A stretch of DNA of 64,000 nucleotides from Kangiella geojedonensis (GTDB lineage Bacteria; Pseudomonadota; Gammaproteobacteria; Enterobacterales; Kangiellaceae). The notes beneath the pieces were generated by a model. It had not been told where the DNA came from. It searched no databases and saw only the letters and a list, made by a program, of their open reading frames with translations. The translations under genes and the position numbers were made by a program. Each line of letters opens with the position of its first letter. The first letter of the stretch is position 1. This document shows positions 52,919 to 62,334 of the stretch, piece after piece. The DNA lies in NCBI RefSeq assembly GCF_000981765.1, contig NZ_CP010975.1, forward strand, positions 558,001 to 622,000, in the 5' to 3' direction.

Positions 52919-53647
52919 ATGACTGTTGAAAAATTGTCCCCCAAGAATTTATTACTCTTAAGTTCGTCAAGAGAAGGTCAAACGGCTTATCTTGAGCACG
53001 CTTTGCCGATGATCGATAGTTTCTTAGATAGTAACATTAAGCAGGTTTTATTCATTCCTTATGCTGGTTTTGCTATGGGTTATGATGCTTATGAAGAGAA
53101 GGTTAACCAGCCGTTTCAAACTATTGGCAAAGAGGTTGTATCGATTCATCGCTTTGATGATCCGGTTAAAGCGGTGCAAGAAGCTGATGCCATCGCTATC
53201 GGTGGTGGCAATACATTCCATTTACTAAAAGCTTTGTATGACAATGAGCTCATCGACGCCATTCGTAAGCGCGTTGATGAAGGAATGCCGTATATGGGCT
53301 GGAGCGCTGGCTCAAATGTTGCAGGATTAACTATCTGCACCACAAACGACATGCCAATTGTTGAGCCTAGAAGCTTTAACGCCTTAGCGTTAGTGAACTT
53401 TCAGATTAACCCTCACTATACCGATTACCAGCCACCGAACCATAATGGTGAAACCCGTGCTGAGCGTTTGTTTGAATATGTCCGTGCCAATCCGCATCGC
53501 TATGTGGTGGGTACTCGAGAAGGAACTGCGCTTCAACTTAAAGACAATCGTCTTACATTAATCGGCAATAAACCGGGCTTAGTGTTCCGTGATGGAGAGA
53601 AAATTCGACCAATCAAATGCAATACTGACATAAGCTGGTTGCTTTAG
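52919..53647 (+). CDS. pepE: Dipeptidase E (alpha-aspartyl dipeptidase)
   Basis: A 242-residue serine peptidase of family S51 that cleaves dipeptides with an N-terminal aspartate. The nucleophile is S129 in GWSAGSN, and IGGGNTF (94-100), TTNDMPIVEP and QINPHYTDY are family hallmarks. E. coli PepE is 229 residues; the extra length is mainly the first ten residues (MTVEKLSPKN). It probably shares the miaE promoter; the spacing is 8 bases. Confidence 0.95.
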   Translation: MTVEKLSPKNLLLLSSSREGQTAYLEHALPMIDSFLDSNIKQVLFIPYAGFAMGYDAYEEKVNQPFQTIGKEVVSIHRFDDPVKAVQEADAIAIGGGNTFHLLKALYDNELIDAIRKRVDEGMPYMGWSAGSNVAGLTICTTNDMPIVEPRSFNALALVNFQINPHYTDYQPPNHNGETRAERLFEYVRANPHRYVVGTREGTALQLKDNRLTLIGNKPGLVFRDGEKIRPIKCNTDISWLL

Positions 53648-53724
53648 TTGCAATTATGACTTAAGTGGTTGGATTTGTTGAAAAAACTCTTCCTTCAATC
53701 GCCCGAATGGGCTAGTGTGAAATC

Positions 53725-53764
53725 ACCATGGAAGGTGATAATAAAAGGGTATACCTTCCATGGT
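53725..53764. repeat. 12-bp perfect inverted repeat before the mono-heme gene
   Basis: ACCATGGAAGGT (53725-53736) and ACCTTCCATGGT (53753-53764) are exact complements with a 16-base spacer. It lies 29 bases before the start codon and overlaps an unused upstream ATG. Could be an operator with half sites about 28 bases apart or a leader hairpin. Confidence 0.8.
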
Positions 53765-53792
53765 ATATCTTATAGCACTGAAGGAGAGCTCT

Positions 53793-55337
53793 ATGAAAAA
53801 GCAAATCTTGGGTTTGATGTCGCTGGCGTTGGCGGCTTCTAACTCGACTGCAATTGCAGGAACTAATCATAACAACGATAACCTGGTGGGGAAGGTTCCA
53901 TTTTTAACGACCACGTCAATGGATTTTAGTGACGCAAACTCCCCAATCCATCCTTTTACTAACTCCGCATTACCTAACCCTCCATCGGATGTGTATGACG
54001 GTAATCTGTTTCAGTTACGTCATGACTACCCAGCGACTGCTGCGGTGAAAACATCGCCACCATGGAAAAAGGTGACTAATAACGGTTTGATCACTCAGCA
54101 AAATGCCATGGCTTATGTCGAGGCATTAAAAAGTTACGTATCTGCTGACATGCGAAAGCTTATTTATGATTATGACAACTGGAACGCAAGTGAAGAGCCT
54201 TGGTGGCAGTCTATCTGGTTAGGTACAGAGCGAGAGCCGATTCATGGCTTTTATGTGGGCTCCGGTTTTCCTGCAGGAACGCTGACTCATCAAAAGCTCG
54301 ATCTAACCACTTATGTACTGACGTTATATGATGATACTGCTGCAGCAACCTTGGGCAATATCTGGGGAACAAGTTTAGCTCAAGCCTATGCGCCGAATAT
54401 CACTAATCCTGGAGCGCAGTACGCAGAGGGCAGTGTCATTGTGAAGTTTGCTTTTGTGACCCCTTGTGGTGCCGATTGGTCACCGATGGAAGGTACAGCT
54501 TCGTTGCCGATTTATGCTCCTTTGAATTCGAGCAATGGCTCAGGTAACAACCCTGATAAATCGCAGTGTCCGAATAACGGCTCGGAGGGTTCAGTATCAG
54601 AGCCATCGCTGACCAATATTTACTTAATGCAGTTTGATATTATTGTTAAGGATAGCGAAGCCGCACCTGAAACCGGCTGGGTTTTCTCGACGCTGATCTA
54701 TGACAAGAATGCTCCAGGCGACGACTCGTGGGATAAAATGGTGCCGTTAGGCGCAACTTGGGGTGGTAATCCAGACGTGATCAATACCTCAAGCGAAGCA
54801 CTGACGCCGCCAGCACAAGTGAATACGAAGTTGACTCAAAACTGGATAAACATGAACACACCAGAGTACGCGCGCTCCACACTTGGTTGGGACGGTCGTT
54901 TATCAGGACCTAACGATGGTGCGGTAGTGACGCCAGCTTGGGCTGGTGGCCATTATTATCCAGCAGGTCTGTCAACAGCAGGTTGCTTAGGCTGCCACAG
55001 TTCAGCGCAGTACAACCCTGAGAGCTTAACCACAGACCAGCCAAACATGACCTCGTTCTTGTTACCGTCTACCACTCAGCCGCCGCAGGTCAGCGCACCG
55101 CCACTATCGAGTGGGCCAAAGAATAGTTTGGTGCTTACAGAGCCAGGTTCGGCACTATGGATGAAGTGGTTCCAAAGCCGTGCAGGGGATGAACCAATGG
55201 ACCCAAAACAAGTGGCTTTGGATTATGACATGGTGACTGCGTTTAAAGCGATTCCGATGTGGCAAGCAGCATTAAAAGCCATGAACCAGGAAGACTCGAT
55301 AAAAGTTAATGCTTCTCTTAAGCGTAAAGCTCACTAA
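53793..55337 (+). CDS. Secreted protein with single CxxCH haem motif, function unknown
   Basis: A 514-residue protein starting MKKQILGLMSLALAASNSTA, a signal peptide with cleavage probably after AIAG; AAGGAG precedes this ATG, so I reject the start 33 bases upstream at 53760. One haem-binding motif C398-L-G-C401-H402 lies near the C terminus (AGLSTAGCLGCHSSAQ). The rest has no domain I recognise, though the phrases WDGRLSGPNDGAV and HGFYVGSGFPAG look conserved. A role in periplasmic electron transfer or a c-type cytochrome enzyme is possible; the catalytic part is unknown. It stands before a DUF924 gene. Confidence 0.75.
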   Translation: MKKQILGLMSLALAASNSTAIAGTNHNNDNLVGKVPFLTTTSMDFSDANSPIHPFTNSALPNPPSDVYDGNLFQLRHDYPATAAVKTSPPWKKVTNNGLITQQNAMAYVEALKSYVSADMRKLIYDYDNWNASEEPWWQSIWLGTEREPIHGFYVGSGFPAGTLTHQKLDLTTYVLTLYDDTAAATLGNIWGTSLAQAYAPNITNPGAQYAEGSVIVKFAFVTPCGADWSPMEGTASLPIYAPLNSSNGSGNNPDKSQCPNNGSEGSVSEPSLTNIYLMQFDIIVKDSEAAPETGWVFSTLIYDKNAPGDDSWDKMVPLGATWGGNPDVINTSSEALTPPAQVNTKLTQNWINMNTPEYARSTLGWDGRLSGPNDGAVVTPAWAGGHYYPAGLSTAGCLGCHSSAQYNPESLTTDQPNMTSFLLPSTTQPPQVSAPPLSSGPKNSLVLTEPGSALWMKWFQSRAGDEPMDPKQVALDYDMVTAFKAIPMWQAALKAMNQEDSIKVNASLKRKAH

Positions 55338-55339
55338 TC

Positions 55340-55921
55340 ATGTCTTTTGATGAAAACGCTTACCAAGAGCTCACCGAAGAGGTGATAACATTTTGGTTTG
55401 GTGCACCCGACTCTGCCGAGTTGGGTGCCAACCGTGCTATTTGGTTTGACTCTAATCCTGCGTTTGATGATGAAATTCGTGAGCGTTTTGGGGAAGCCAA
55501 CCAGCAAGCCGCTGCTGGTCAACTGGATGCCATGATGCAAACTCAACGAGGCTCGCTAGCGTTAATTATTCTACTGGACCAGTTTTCAAGGAATATCTAT
55601 CGCGGTAAGGCTGAAGCCTTTGCGAATGATTTGAAAGCAAGGGATGTAGCTCAACAGTCGCTGGATAAACGCTTTGATCAAGGCCTTTTAACCGTTCAAC
55701 GTAAGTTTATGTACTTACCTTTTGAGCATGCTGAAGATCTGACCTTGCAAGATAAAAGCGTTGAATTGTTTATAACACTTGGCGATAACAATTCGACCAG
55801 TCACGCTCTGTGTCATCGTGATCAAATTATTCGTTTTGGTCGTTTCCCCGACCGCAATAGAGCCTTAGGAAGGAAAAGTACTTTGGCTGAGCAAAGGTTT
55901 CTGGAAAAACCGTTTTGCTAG
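55340..55921 (+). CDS. DUF924 family protein
   Basis: A 193-residue soluble protein. The opening EEVITFWFGA, then RAIWFDSNPAFDDEIRERFG, LIILLDQFSRNIYRG and KFMYLPFEHAEDL are the DUF924 hallmarks; the family resembles TPR-like alpha-helical proteins and its function is unknown. Start is two bases after the stop of the haem-motif gene. The stop TAG shares bases with the stop of the convergent lipoprotein gene (CTAG). Confidence 0.93.
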   Translation: MSFDENAYQELTEEVITFWFGAPDSAELGANRAIWFDSNPAFDDEIRERFGEANQQAAAGQLDAMMQTQRGSLALIILLDQFSRNIYRGKAEAFANDLKARDVAQQSLDKRFDQGLLTVQRKFMYLPFEHAEDLTLQDKSVELFITLGDNNSTSHALCHRDQIIRFGRFPDRNRALGRKSTLAEQRFLEKPFC

Positions 55922-56640
55922 TGCGGCTTGAGTGATTCTAAGTCTTGAGGATTAACATCTACTCTCAACACTTCTAGGTAAGGTCTGTATTTTCGCCACT
56001 CCCATACTCCATCAAGTAATTGGATATTGGTAAGACCAAATTTTTTCATGTCCTCAATAGAGTAATCGTAACCAAGAGTCTCATTAAAGTAGTGATATAA
56101 GAAGTTCCAAAAAGTGAGCTTTAATTCTTTGTGGCCATACTCACCTAACAAAGGATGCACATTAATTCTTTTATAAAACCTATTTTCAGCTGTTCGCCAG
56201 TTTACGGCATTCTGCTCACCTTGCTCGACACGATCATTAACGTTCTCTTGATATGAGTTACCATGCCAAATTAAAGCGGAGTCTTTATATAAGTATTTCT
56301 TTGTTCCAGCAGGGAATACGTAATTAGCGCAGGATGAAGCGCATCCTTTGCCAACAATGACATCAAGTTGATTATCGAAAACCCAATTACCTAATCTGAT
56401 TCCCTCCATGACGTCACCACCCTTACTTGTTATTTGAAGTTTCGTTGGCTTTTCTGGAAGTGATCTATAAAGCTCAAAAATACGTTTGTTGGCGTCTTTG
56501 TTGATTCCCCCATCGTAATGCAGAACATGGTTAACACCTAAAAAGACTTTTGTTTTGGATTCCAGAGTTTTAGTATTTTTTAGTGTTGAGCAGCCCGAGA
56601 TGAGCAGGAAAGCAGTTAGAAGTAATAGTCGGTAAAACAT
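55918..56640 (-). CDS. Lipoprotein with ClpP-like fold, putative serine peptidase
   Basis: A 240-residue protein. Signal with lipobox LISGC (C17), then a ClpP/crotonase-like core: TSKGGDVMEGIRLGNW (about 71-86), GKGCASSCANYVFPAG (98-112) with a serine in the nucleophile elbow (S102 or S103), and ALIWHG (122-127) giving a histidine as expected for the catalytic base. No clear third residue. Similar secreted ClpP-like proteins occur widely, mostly uncharacterised. The gene is 22 bases downstream of lpxH and shares its direction. Confidence 0.7.
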   Translation of the reverse strand: MFYRLLLLTAFLLISGCSTLKNTKTLESKTKVFLGVNHVLHYDGGINKDANKRIFELYRSLPEKPTKLQITSKGGDVMEGIRLGNWVFDNQLDVIVGKGCASSCANYVFPAGTKKYLYKDSALIWHGNSYQENVNDRVEQGEQNAVNWRTAENRFYKRINVHPLLGEYGHKELKLTFWNFLYHYFNETLGYDYSIEDMKKFGLTNIQLLDGVWEWRKYRPYLEVLRVDVNPQDLESLKPH

Positions 56641-56662
56641 CGTAAACGTCCTTGTTAACAGC

Positions 56663-57382
56663 TTAGATAGTAAAGTAGTGCTCAGCTACCGAATCACCCT
56701 CAATCGTTAGGTAATGACCTTTTTCGCCCCAGTCACTTAAAACGATTCGCTGACAGTGTTTACCCTCGACTTCGATATCGTGAAAGTCTGGGCGATGGGT
56801 ATGACCGTGAATTAATACCTGCGCTTTGTGGTCTTTCAGCACCTCTTCAACCGCTTGAGGGTGAACGTCAGTGATGGCGCTGGCTTTGTTCTCTTGAGCT
56901 TCGCGACTTTTACCACGTAAGTCAGCCGCGATACCTCTGCGTACTTCTAGCGGTTGTGACAATAATTGTTGTTGCCACTGCTCGGAGCGCACCATTTCAC
57001 GAAACTGCATATACTCTTTGTCATCCCAACACAGGCTATCACCATGCATCATAATGGCTTGTTTATCGCCAAGCTGGATAGGATGTACTTCAGGTAACAA
57101 CTCGCCACCTGTTTTATCAGCGAATGTATCACCTAATAAGAAGTCACGGTTTCCGTGTTGGAAGTACAACTTTTTTCCACTGTCAGAATAAGCTTTAAAA
57201 AGCGCGATTGTTGACTCAACAAATGTGGAGTCATCATCATCGCCAATCCAGCTTTCGTATAAATCACCGAGCACATACAGCTCGTTAGACTGTGGCGCGA
57301 TTTCCTGCATAAAATGCTCAAAGAGCGCCGTTAAATCGGGGCGCTCTTCGCAAAGGTGTAGGTCGGAAATTACTAACGTCAT
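56663..57382 (-). CDS. lpxH: UDP-2,3-diacylglucosamine diphosphatase
   Basis: A 239-residue metallophosphoesterase of lipid A synthesis that makes lipid X and UMP from UDP-2,3-diacylglucosamine. Metal motifs: SDLHL (6-10), LGDLYESW (38-45), HGNRDF, MHGDSLCWDD and HGHTHRPDFH near the C terminus. It directly follows ppiB with a 2-base gap, the order seen in many gammaproteobacteria. Confidence 0.96.
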   Translation of the reverse strand: MTLVISDLHLCEERPDLTALFEHFMQEIAPQSNELYVLGDLYESWIGDDDDSTFVESTIALFKAYSDSGKKLYFQHGNRDFLLGDTFADKTGGELLPEVHPIQLGDKQAIMMHGDSLCWDDKEYMQFREMVRSEQWQQQLLSQPLEVRRGIAADLRGKSREAQENKASAITDVHPQAVEEVLKDHKAQVLIHGHTHRPDFHDIEVEGKHCQRIVLSDWGEKGHYLTIEGDSVAEHYFTI

Positions 57383-57384
57383 AC

Positions 57385-57891
57385 TTAGCCGTTAATCTCA
57401 GCTTTCTCGATAAGCACTGTCTCAGTCGGAACATCTTGGTGCATGCTGTAACTGCCTGTAGGAACTTCTTTAATGGCGTTAACCACGTCCATACCTTCAG
57501 TGACTTTACCGAATACACAGTAACCCCAGCCGTTCATAGATTCATTTTTAAAGTTCAAGAAGTCGTTATCATTAACGTTAATAAAGAACTGGCACGATGC
57601 TGAGTGTGGCTCCATAGTGCGGGCCATAGCAACGGTGCCGACTTCGTTGGCTAAGCCATTATTCGCTTCGTTAGCAATTGGCTCCTTGGTCTCTTTCTGC
57701 TCCATATCCGCCGTAAAACCGCCACCCTGAATCATAAAGTTAGGAATCACGCGGTGGAAAATCGTACCGTCATAATGACCTTCTTCAACATAGCTCAAGA
57801 AATTCTTAACCGTTTCAGGCGCTTTGTCCTGATATAACTCAAGAGTGATGTCGCCGTGGTTGGTGGTGAACGTGACTGTAGGATTGCTCAT
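57385..57891 (-). CDS. ppiB: Cytosolic peptidyl-prolyl cis-trans isomerase B
   Basis: A 168-residue cyclophilin without signal peptide, hence PpiB not PpiA. Active-site residues appear as [13 protein letters not shown] (45-57) and CQFFINV, with a C-terminal [13 protein letters not shown]. Starts at ATG 57891. It is the first gene of the ppiB-lpxH-lipoprotein unit and is divergent from cysS. Confidence 0.96.
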   Translation of the reverse strand: MSNPTVTFTTNHGDITLELYQDKAPETVKNFLSYVEEGHYDGTIFHRVIPNFMIQGGGFTADMEQKETKEPIANEANNGLANEVGTVAMARTMEPHSASCQFFINVNDNDFLNFKNESMNGWGYCVFGKVTEGMDVVNAIKEVPTGSYSMHQDVPTETVLIEKAEING

Positions 57892-58055
57892 GGGGATTTC
57901 CTCAAAATTAGTGATTTAGCCTTGTTTAAGCTAGCCTGCACGTAACTTGAACGCTACAATGCTAGGCTGTTTGGCGCATATGATACTTATTTTAGTATTA
58001 AATTGCGATTTTAGCGAAAAATAGTCGACATAGAACAGTCAGAAGAGAAGTGAGC

Positions 58056-59453
58056 ATGTTACAGATTTACAACAACTTAAACCGTCAAAAAGAACCTTTC
58101 AAGCCATTAGAAGAAGGCAAGGTATCCATGTATGTGTGTGGCGTGACGGTTTATGATCTGTGTCATATTGGACATGCGCGCACTTATGCAGCTTTTGACG
58201 TGATTAATCGCTATCTAAAGTTTAAAGGTTATGACGTCAACTATGTCCGCAACATCACGGATATTGACGACAAAATCATCAACCGCGCCAATGAAACTGA
58301 CCAAGCCTTCGAGGATGTGACGGAAAAGTTCATTGGCGAAATGTATCAAGACTTTGATGCCATTGGCCTTCAACGTCCAGATATTGAGCCGCGTGCCACT
58401 GCTACCATGGCTGAAATCATCGAGATGAACCAAACCTTGATTGAAAAGGGTGCGGCCTATGCCACGGAAGACGGTGATGTCTATTTCCATGTCCCAGCCT
58501 ACGATGATTACGGTAAATTAAGCCGCCAAGACTTAACACAACTCAATGCGGGCGAGCGTATTGATGTTCGTGACTCGAAAAAGGATCCGATGGATTTTGC
58601 CTTATGGAAAGCAGCAAAGCCAGGCGAGCCTTCATGGGATTCGCCGTGGGGTCAAGGGCGTCCTGGTTGGCATATTGAATGTTCTGCCATGAGCAAAAAG
58701 TGCTTAGGCGAAACTTTTGATATTCATGGTGGTGGTTCAGATTTACAGTTCCCACACCATGAAAACGAAATCGCGCAGTCAGAATGTGCTAACGGTTGCA
58801 CCTTTGCCAAGACTTGGATTCACACCGGCATGGTGCAAGTAGATAAAGAAAAGATGTCAAAATCGCTTGGCAACTTTTTCACCATCCGTGATGTATTGAA
58901 GCAATATCGTGCGGAATCGGTGCGCTATTTCTTAATGAGCGGCCACTATCGCAGTCAGCTGAGTTATACGCAGGCCAATATTGAATCCGCTGACGCCAGT
59001 TTAGAGCGCTTGTACACGGCACTAAGAGGTGTGGATTTATCGCAAGCCACAGGCGAGTCTTTGGACATTATGGAAAAAGCACAAACTGATTTTGTCAAAG
59101 CGATGGATGATGACTTTAATGTGCCAGAAGCCATGCCTGTGTTGTTTGACTTAGCCAAAGAAGTCAACCGCCTGAAAGCTAGCGATATGCCCAAAGCGGC
59201 AACTATCGCGGTGAAACTGAAAGAGCTCGCTGGCGTGTTGAGTTTGTTGCAGCAAGATCCTGAGGAGTTCTTAAAGTCCGCCGCCGGTGACAGCGATGTG
59301 TCTGATGACGAAATTGATGCCTTGATCCAACAGCGTCTACAAGCTCGCGCCGATAAAAACTGGGCGCTTGCTGATAAAATTCGAGATCAACTTAATGCTC
59401 TGAATATCGAGCTAGAGGATGGGGCGGGTGGTACAAGCTGGCGTCGTAAGTAG
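58056..59453 (+). CDS. cysS: Cysteinyl-tRNA synthetase
   Basis: A 465-residue class I synthetase. Zinc ligands include C28 and the [14 protein letters not shown] region, the HIGH motif is at 37-40 and the KMSKS motif near 268. I start at ATG 58056 (MLQIYNNL), which aligns with the E. coli N terminus (MLKIFNTL); a GTG frame from 58050 adds only two residues. The C-terminal part carries the DALR-like and cysteine-specific helical domain. The upstream region is shared with ppiB. Confidence 0.97.
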   Translation: MLQIYNNLNRQKEPFKPLEEGKVSMYVCGVTVYDLCHIGHARTYAAFDVINRYLKFKGYDVNYVRNITDIDDKIINRANETDQAFEDVTEKFIGEMYQDFDAIGLQRPDIEPRATATMAEIIEMNQTLIEKGAAYATEDGDVYFHVPAYDDYGKLSRQDLTQLNAGERIDVRDSKKDPMDFALWKAAKPGEPSWDSPWGQGRPGWHIECSAMSKKCLGETFDIHGGGSDLQFPHHENEIAQSECANGCTFAKTWIHTGMVQVDKEKMSKSLGNFFTIRDVLKQYRAESVRYFLMSGHYRSQLSYTQANIESADASLERLYTALRGVDLSQATGESLDIMEKAQTDFVKAMDDDFNVPEAMPVLFDLAKEVNRLKASDMPKAATIAVKLKELAGVLSLLQQDPEEFLKSAAGDSDVSDDEIDALIQQRLQARADKNWALADKIRDQLNALNIELEDGAGGTSWRRK

Positions 59454-59487
59454 CAAGTAAAGAGATTTTTTGGGTGGTAGTGTTAAT

Positions 59488-59805
59488 ATGAGGATGAAAG
59501 AGTTAGAAGGAGAAAATATTCTTGCGATAGAGTTACCGGCTGATGAAAGTTACTTAAAGTTTGTAGTTTCAGCACCAGAAAACTCAGGGTTCTCTACTTT
59601 AAACGCTCGCTTCTTTAATAGTGATGGACATAAAGTCGAAGTGGAGTTTTTAACCCTTCATCTAAACTTGCTTTGGGATTCTGATGATGACTCAGTAACA
59701 CTTGGCGAGTTTGAGTCTGTTGACTTGGCAGATGGAGGCTATTTGATTTCAGGTGATTTCGGCCAGGTAGTGGTGCGCTGTAACTCGTGTTCTCCAAACA
59801 TCTGA
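59488..59805 (+). CDS. Hypothetical soluble protein
   Basis: About 105 residues, starting at ATG 59488 (MRMKELEGENILAIELPADE); ATG 59494 and TTG 59470 are other starts, none with a clear ribosome binding site. It is acidic and looks beta-rich, with two cysteines near the end (VRCNSCSPN). No domain recognised. It lies 34 bases after cysS and might be transcribed with it. Confidence 0.5.
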   Translation: MRMKELEGENILAIELPADESYLKFVVSAPENSGFSTLNARFFNSDGHKVEVEFLTLHLNLLWDSDDDSVTLGEFESVDLADGGYLISGDFGQVVVRCNSCSPNI

Positions 59806-59834
59806 TATTGCGTTAAATCTATGTGATAAAGATA

Positions 59835-60578
59835 TCAGGCTGACTTCCTTCTCAAATCATTAAACACCGATAACTCCCAGTTTCTCAAACCAACCACTAA
59901 GCTTGTCCCTTTCTTTTCATCCAAGGTTAAACTTTTGTCTTGGCTTAACTGTTGTCGATAAGCAGTACCCAATTCCTCAATTAACTCCTGAATCTTTTTG
60001 TTGGATTCGTCGCTGAGCATGCCTGAAATAAATAAAATCTTTTCCGTGGGCTGATCAAAACGTGAGTTAAAAAACTCACTTTGAATATGCTCGGCGAAGA
60101 ACTTGCGTACTGGGCCATCCGTTTGCCATTTAAAGTGCGGGCTTACTCTTTTCCGTATCCGGTTATTGGGCAGTAGCTCAATAAAATGTATGCGATCCAG
60201 TTTAGCCAAGTACTGAATCAGTTGATGTTCTGTAAACTGGTAGCGCGCTAACATATCCTCAAACGTCCAATCGGATAAACACAGTTGAGCGACCAGTAAT
60301 AACCGGTAATCCGTGATTAACTCTTCTTCTTGCTCCAAGGTTAACTCAGAAATCTTGTGCTGTTGACTTTGCGCGCTCTGTGCAAGCTGGAGTATATCCA
60401 TGTGAAGTAGGTTGCAGATTACCTCTAAACGTTCTACTGACAGCTTGTTTTGTGAAAAGATGCGTTTAACGTTAGCTTCACTCATGGATAAATGCTTGGC
60501 TAAGTCTTTATAGGTCACACCCTGGCTACGCAGGTGCTGCTTTAATGTTTCTAGTAACTGCGTTGTTTGTCTGCTCAT
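59835..60578 (-). CDS. XRE family transcriptional regulator
   Basis: A 247-residue regulator. Residues about 10-60 form a helix-turn-helix (YKDLAKHLSMSEANVKRIFS), after which comes a helical domain ending with LISGMLSDESNKKIQELI-type helices and the C-terminal VVGLRNWELSVFNDLRRK. The remainder resembles no domain I can name. It is divergent from the phospholipid gene module, with 159 bases between starts. A palindrome GTATATTTATAC (60593-60604) lies 15 bases before its start, a plausible self-regulatory site. Confidence 0.85.
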   Translation of the reverse strand: MSRQTTQLLETLKQHLRSQGVTYKDLAKHLSMSEANVKRIFSQNKLSVERLEVICNLLHMDILQLAQSAQSQQHKISELTLEQEEELITDYRLLLVAQLCLSDWTFEDMLARYQFTEHQLIQYLAKLDRIHFIELLPNNRIRKRVSPHFKWQTDGPVRKFFAEHIQSEFFNSRFDQPTEKILFISGMLSDESNKKIQELIEELGTAYRQQLSQDKSLTLDEKKGTSLVVGLRNWELSVFNDLRRKSA

Positions 60579-60737
60579 AAAACCCTACAAAAGTATATTT
60601 ATACAATACCAGCGGCGTACTTTATGGAGACTATAACATAAAAGGTGGCTTTTTGATCGTCCTTATGGGAATTTAGGACCATCAATGCTTAGCAAGATGT
60701 GTAAATCAAGCCCAAGCAATAAAACAAAGGATTCAAC

Positions 60738-61328
60738 ATGATTTCAGTCTATCAACTCAAACCTAAGTTTCAGCAACTATTACGACCGCTGACTAACGGT
60801 CTAGCGAAGGCGGGCGTTACAGCGAATCAAGTGACGGTCTTCGCGATGCTATTAAGCATTGCTACGGGGGCTTTCATCGTGTGGCAACAAAGTCTCGTCT
60901 GGTTTTATCTTCTTCCTGCCGTGTTGTTTGTGCGCATGGCGTTGAACGCTATTGACGGCATGTTAGCGCGTGAGCACAACCAAAAGTCTAAGCTAGGTGC
61001 TTACCTGAATGAGCTGGGCGACGTTGTTTCCGATACTGCGTTGTTTTTACCGTTATTTATCTTGCCTCAGGTGTCCCCATGGCTCGTTGGTGCTTTTATT
61101 TTTATGGCGATTCTTGTTGAGTTTGTGGGGGTGATGGCGTCAATGGTGGGCAAGCAACGTCAGTACCAAGGCCCCATGGGGAAAAGTGATCGAGCATTAG
61201 TGTTAGGTCTATTAGGAATTGTTTTACCACTTTGGCCAGCGATGGGCAGTTACATTAATTATGTGCTGATGGGTGCGATTGCGCTATCGGTGGTGACAAT
61301 GATTAACCGCATCAGAGCAGCGCTTTAA
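60738..61328 (+). CDS. CDP-alcohol phosphatidyltransferase, YnbA-like
   Basis: A 196-residue integral membrane enzyme with about five segments that should join an alcohol to CDP-diacylglycerol. The signature is N70-A-I-D73-G74-x2-A77-R78-x8-G87-x3-N91-x3-D95; two of the four usual aspartates are asparagine. By memory this is the same pattern as in E. coli YnbA, and the phrase NAIDGMLAREHNQ also matches. The alcohol substrate is unknown. It heads a three-gene unit with a CDP-diacylglycerol synthase and an acyltransferase. Confidence 0.9.
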   Translation: MISVYQLKPKFQQLLRPLTNGLAKAGVTANQVTVFAMLLSIATGAFIVWQQSLVWFYLLPAVLFVRMALNAIDGMLAREHNQKSKLGAYLNELGDVVSDTALFLPLFILPQVSPWLVGAFIFMAILVEFVGVMASMVGKQRQYQGPMGKSDRALVLGLLGIVLPLWPAMGSYINYVLMGAIALSVVTMINRIRAAL

Positions 61329-61361
61329 TTACTGAATAAAAAGAATTTTAAGGAGAACCTT

Positions 61362-62321
61362 ATGTTATTTGATTTTGAAAGTATGAGGGCAGTAACTCAA
61401 GTCTTTGTGTTTCTATTGGCGGGGCTGTCTTTGGCAACGGTGATTGGCTGGGTATTATCGCTGACGAATAAACAGAAAGATTACACCGAGTTAAAGCAGC
61501 GTATTAATTCGTGGTGGATCATGATTGGTATTTTTGGCCTAGCGTTAGTAATGGGGCCTTTAGTGACTGTGTTGCTGTTTGCCATGCTGAGTTTTATCGC
61601 GCTAAAAGAGTATTTCTCGATGACGCCGACGCGGTTGGTGGATCGTAAAGTATTGTTCTGGGCCTACTTGACCATCCCACTTCAGTACTACTGGATTGCG
61701 ACTGGCTGGTACGGCATGTTCATTATTTTTATCCCTGTTTATGCCTTCCTCTTCATACCATTCCGCATGGTGCTGGCTGGCGAAACAAAAAACTATTTAC
61801 GCGCAGTAGGTAATATTCACTGGGGCTTAATGTTAACGGTCTTTACGTTAAGTCATCTTGCGTACTTGGTAATGTTACCGAGCGAAGGGGAGTATCAGTC
61901 GTTAACCATGTCAGGCGACGGAGCAGCGTTACTGCTTTACCTCGTGATGCTGACTCAGCTAAATGATGTGGCGCAATATGTTTGGGGTAAGATTTTGGGC
62001 ACAACGCCAATTGCACCGACTATTAGCCCTAACAAAACACGTGAAGGTTTAATTGGTGGTGTCATTACCACAGGTGTACTCGCCATGATTTTAGCAGGGT
62101 TGTTAACGCCAATGATCTGGTGGCAGGGCCTGTTGGTTGGTTTGGGTATTGGTATCGCAGGCTTTATTGGTGACGTATCTCTATCAGCGATTAAACGTGA
62201 TATTGGTATTAAAGACTCAGGTCAGTTAATCCCTGGTCATGGCGGTATCTTGGATCGCCTCGATAGTCTGACGTTTACTGCGCCCTTGTTCTTCCACGTT
62301 ATGCGCTACTTTTACTTCTAA
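61362..62321 (+). CDS. Phosphatidate cytidylyltransferase family (YnbB/CdsA-like)
   Basis: A 319-residue membrane enzyme with about eight to ten segments that makes CDP-diacylglycerol from phosphatidate and CTP. The CdsA signature is seen as SPNKTREGLIGG and the C-terminal DSGQLIPGHGGILDRLDSL (about 287-305). Following a YnbA-like gene it resembles E. coli YnbB, a second CDP-diacylglycerol synthase; the housekeeping cdsA should be elsewhere. It starts 33 bases after the YnbA-like stop, with AAGGAGAA. Confidence 0.93.
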   Translation: MLFDFESMRAVTQVFVFLLAGLSLATVIGWVLSLTNKQKDYTELKQRINSWWIMIGIFGLALVMGPLVTVLLFAMLSFIALKEYFSMTPTRLVDRKVLFWAYLTIPLQYYWIATGWYGMFIIFIPVYAFLFIPFRMVLAGETKNYLRAVGNIHWGLMLTVFTLSHLAYLVMLPSEGEYQSLTMSGDGAALLLYLVMLTQLNDVAQYVWGKILGTTPIAPTISPNKTREGLIGGVITTGVLAMILAGLLTPMIWWQGLLVGLGIGIAGFIGDVSLSAIKRDIGIKDSGQLIPGHGGILDRLDSLTFTAPLFFHVMRYFYF

Positions 62322-62334
62322 GGAGGGAATGAGT

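Noticed and set aside
53760-53792. Upstream ATG of the mono-heme gene
   Set aside because: It overlaps the 3' arm of the inverted repeat and lacks a ribosome binding site; ATG 53793 starts a normal signal peptide after AAGGAG.
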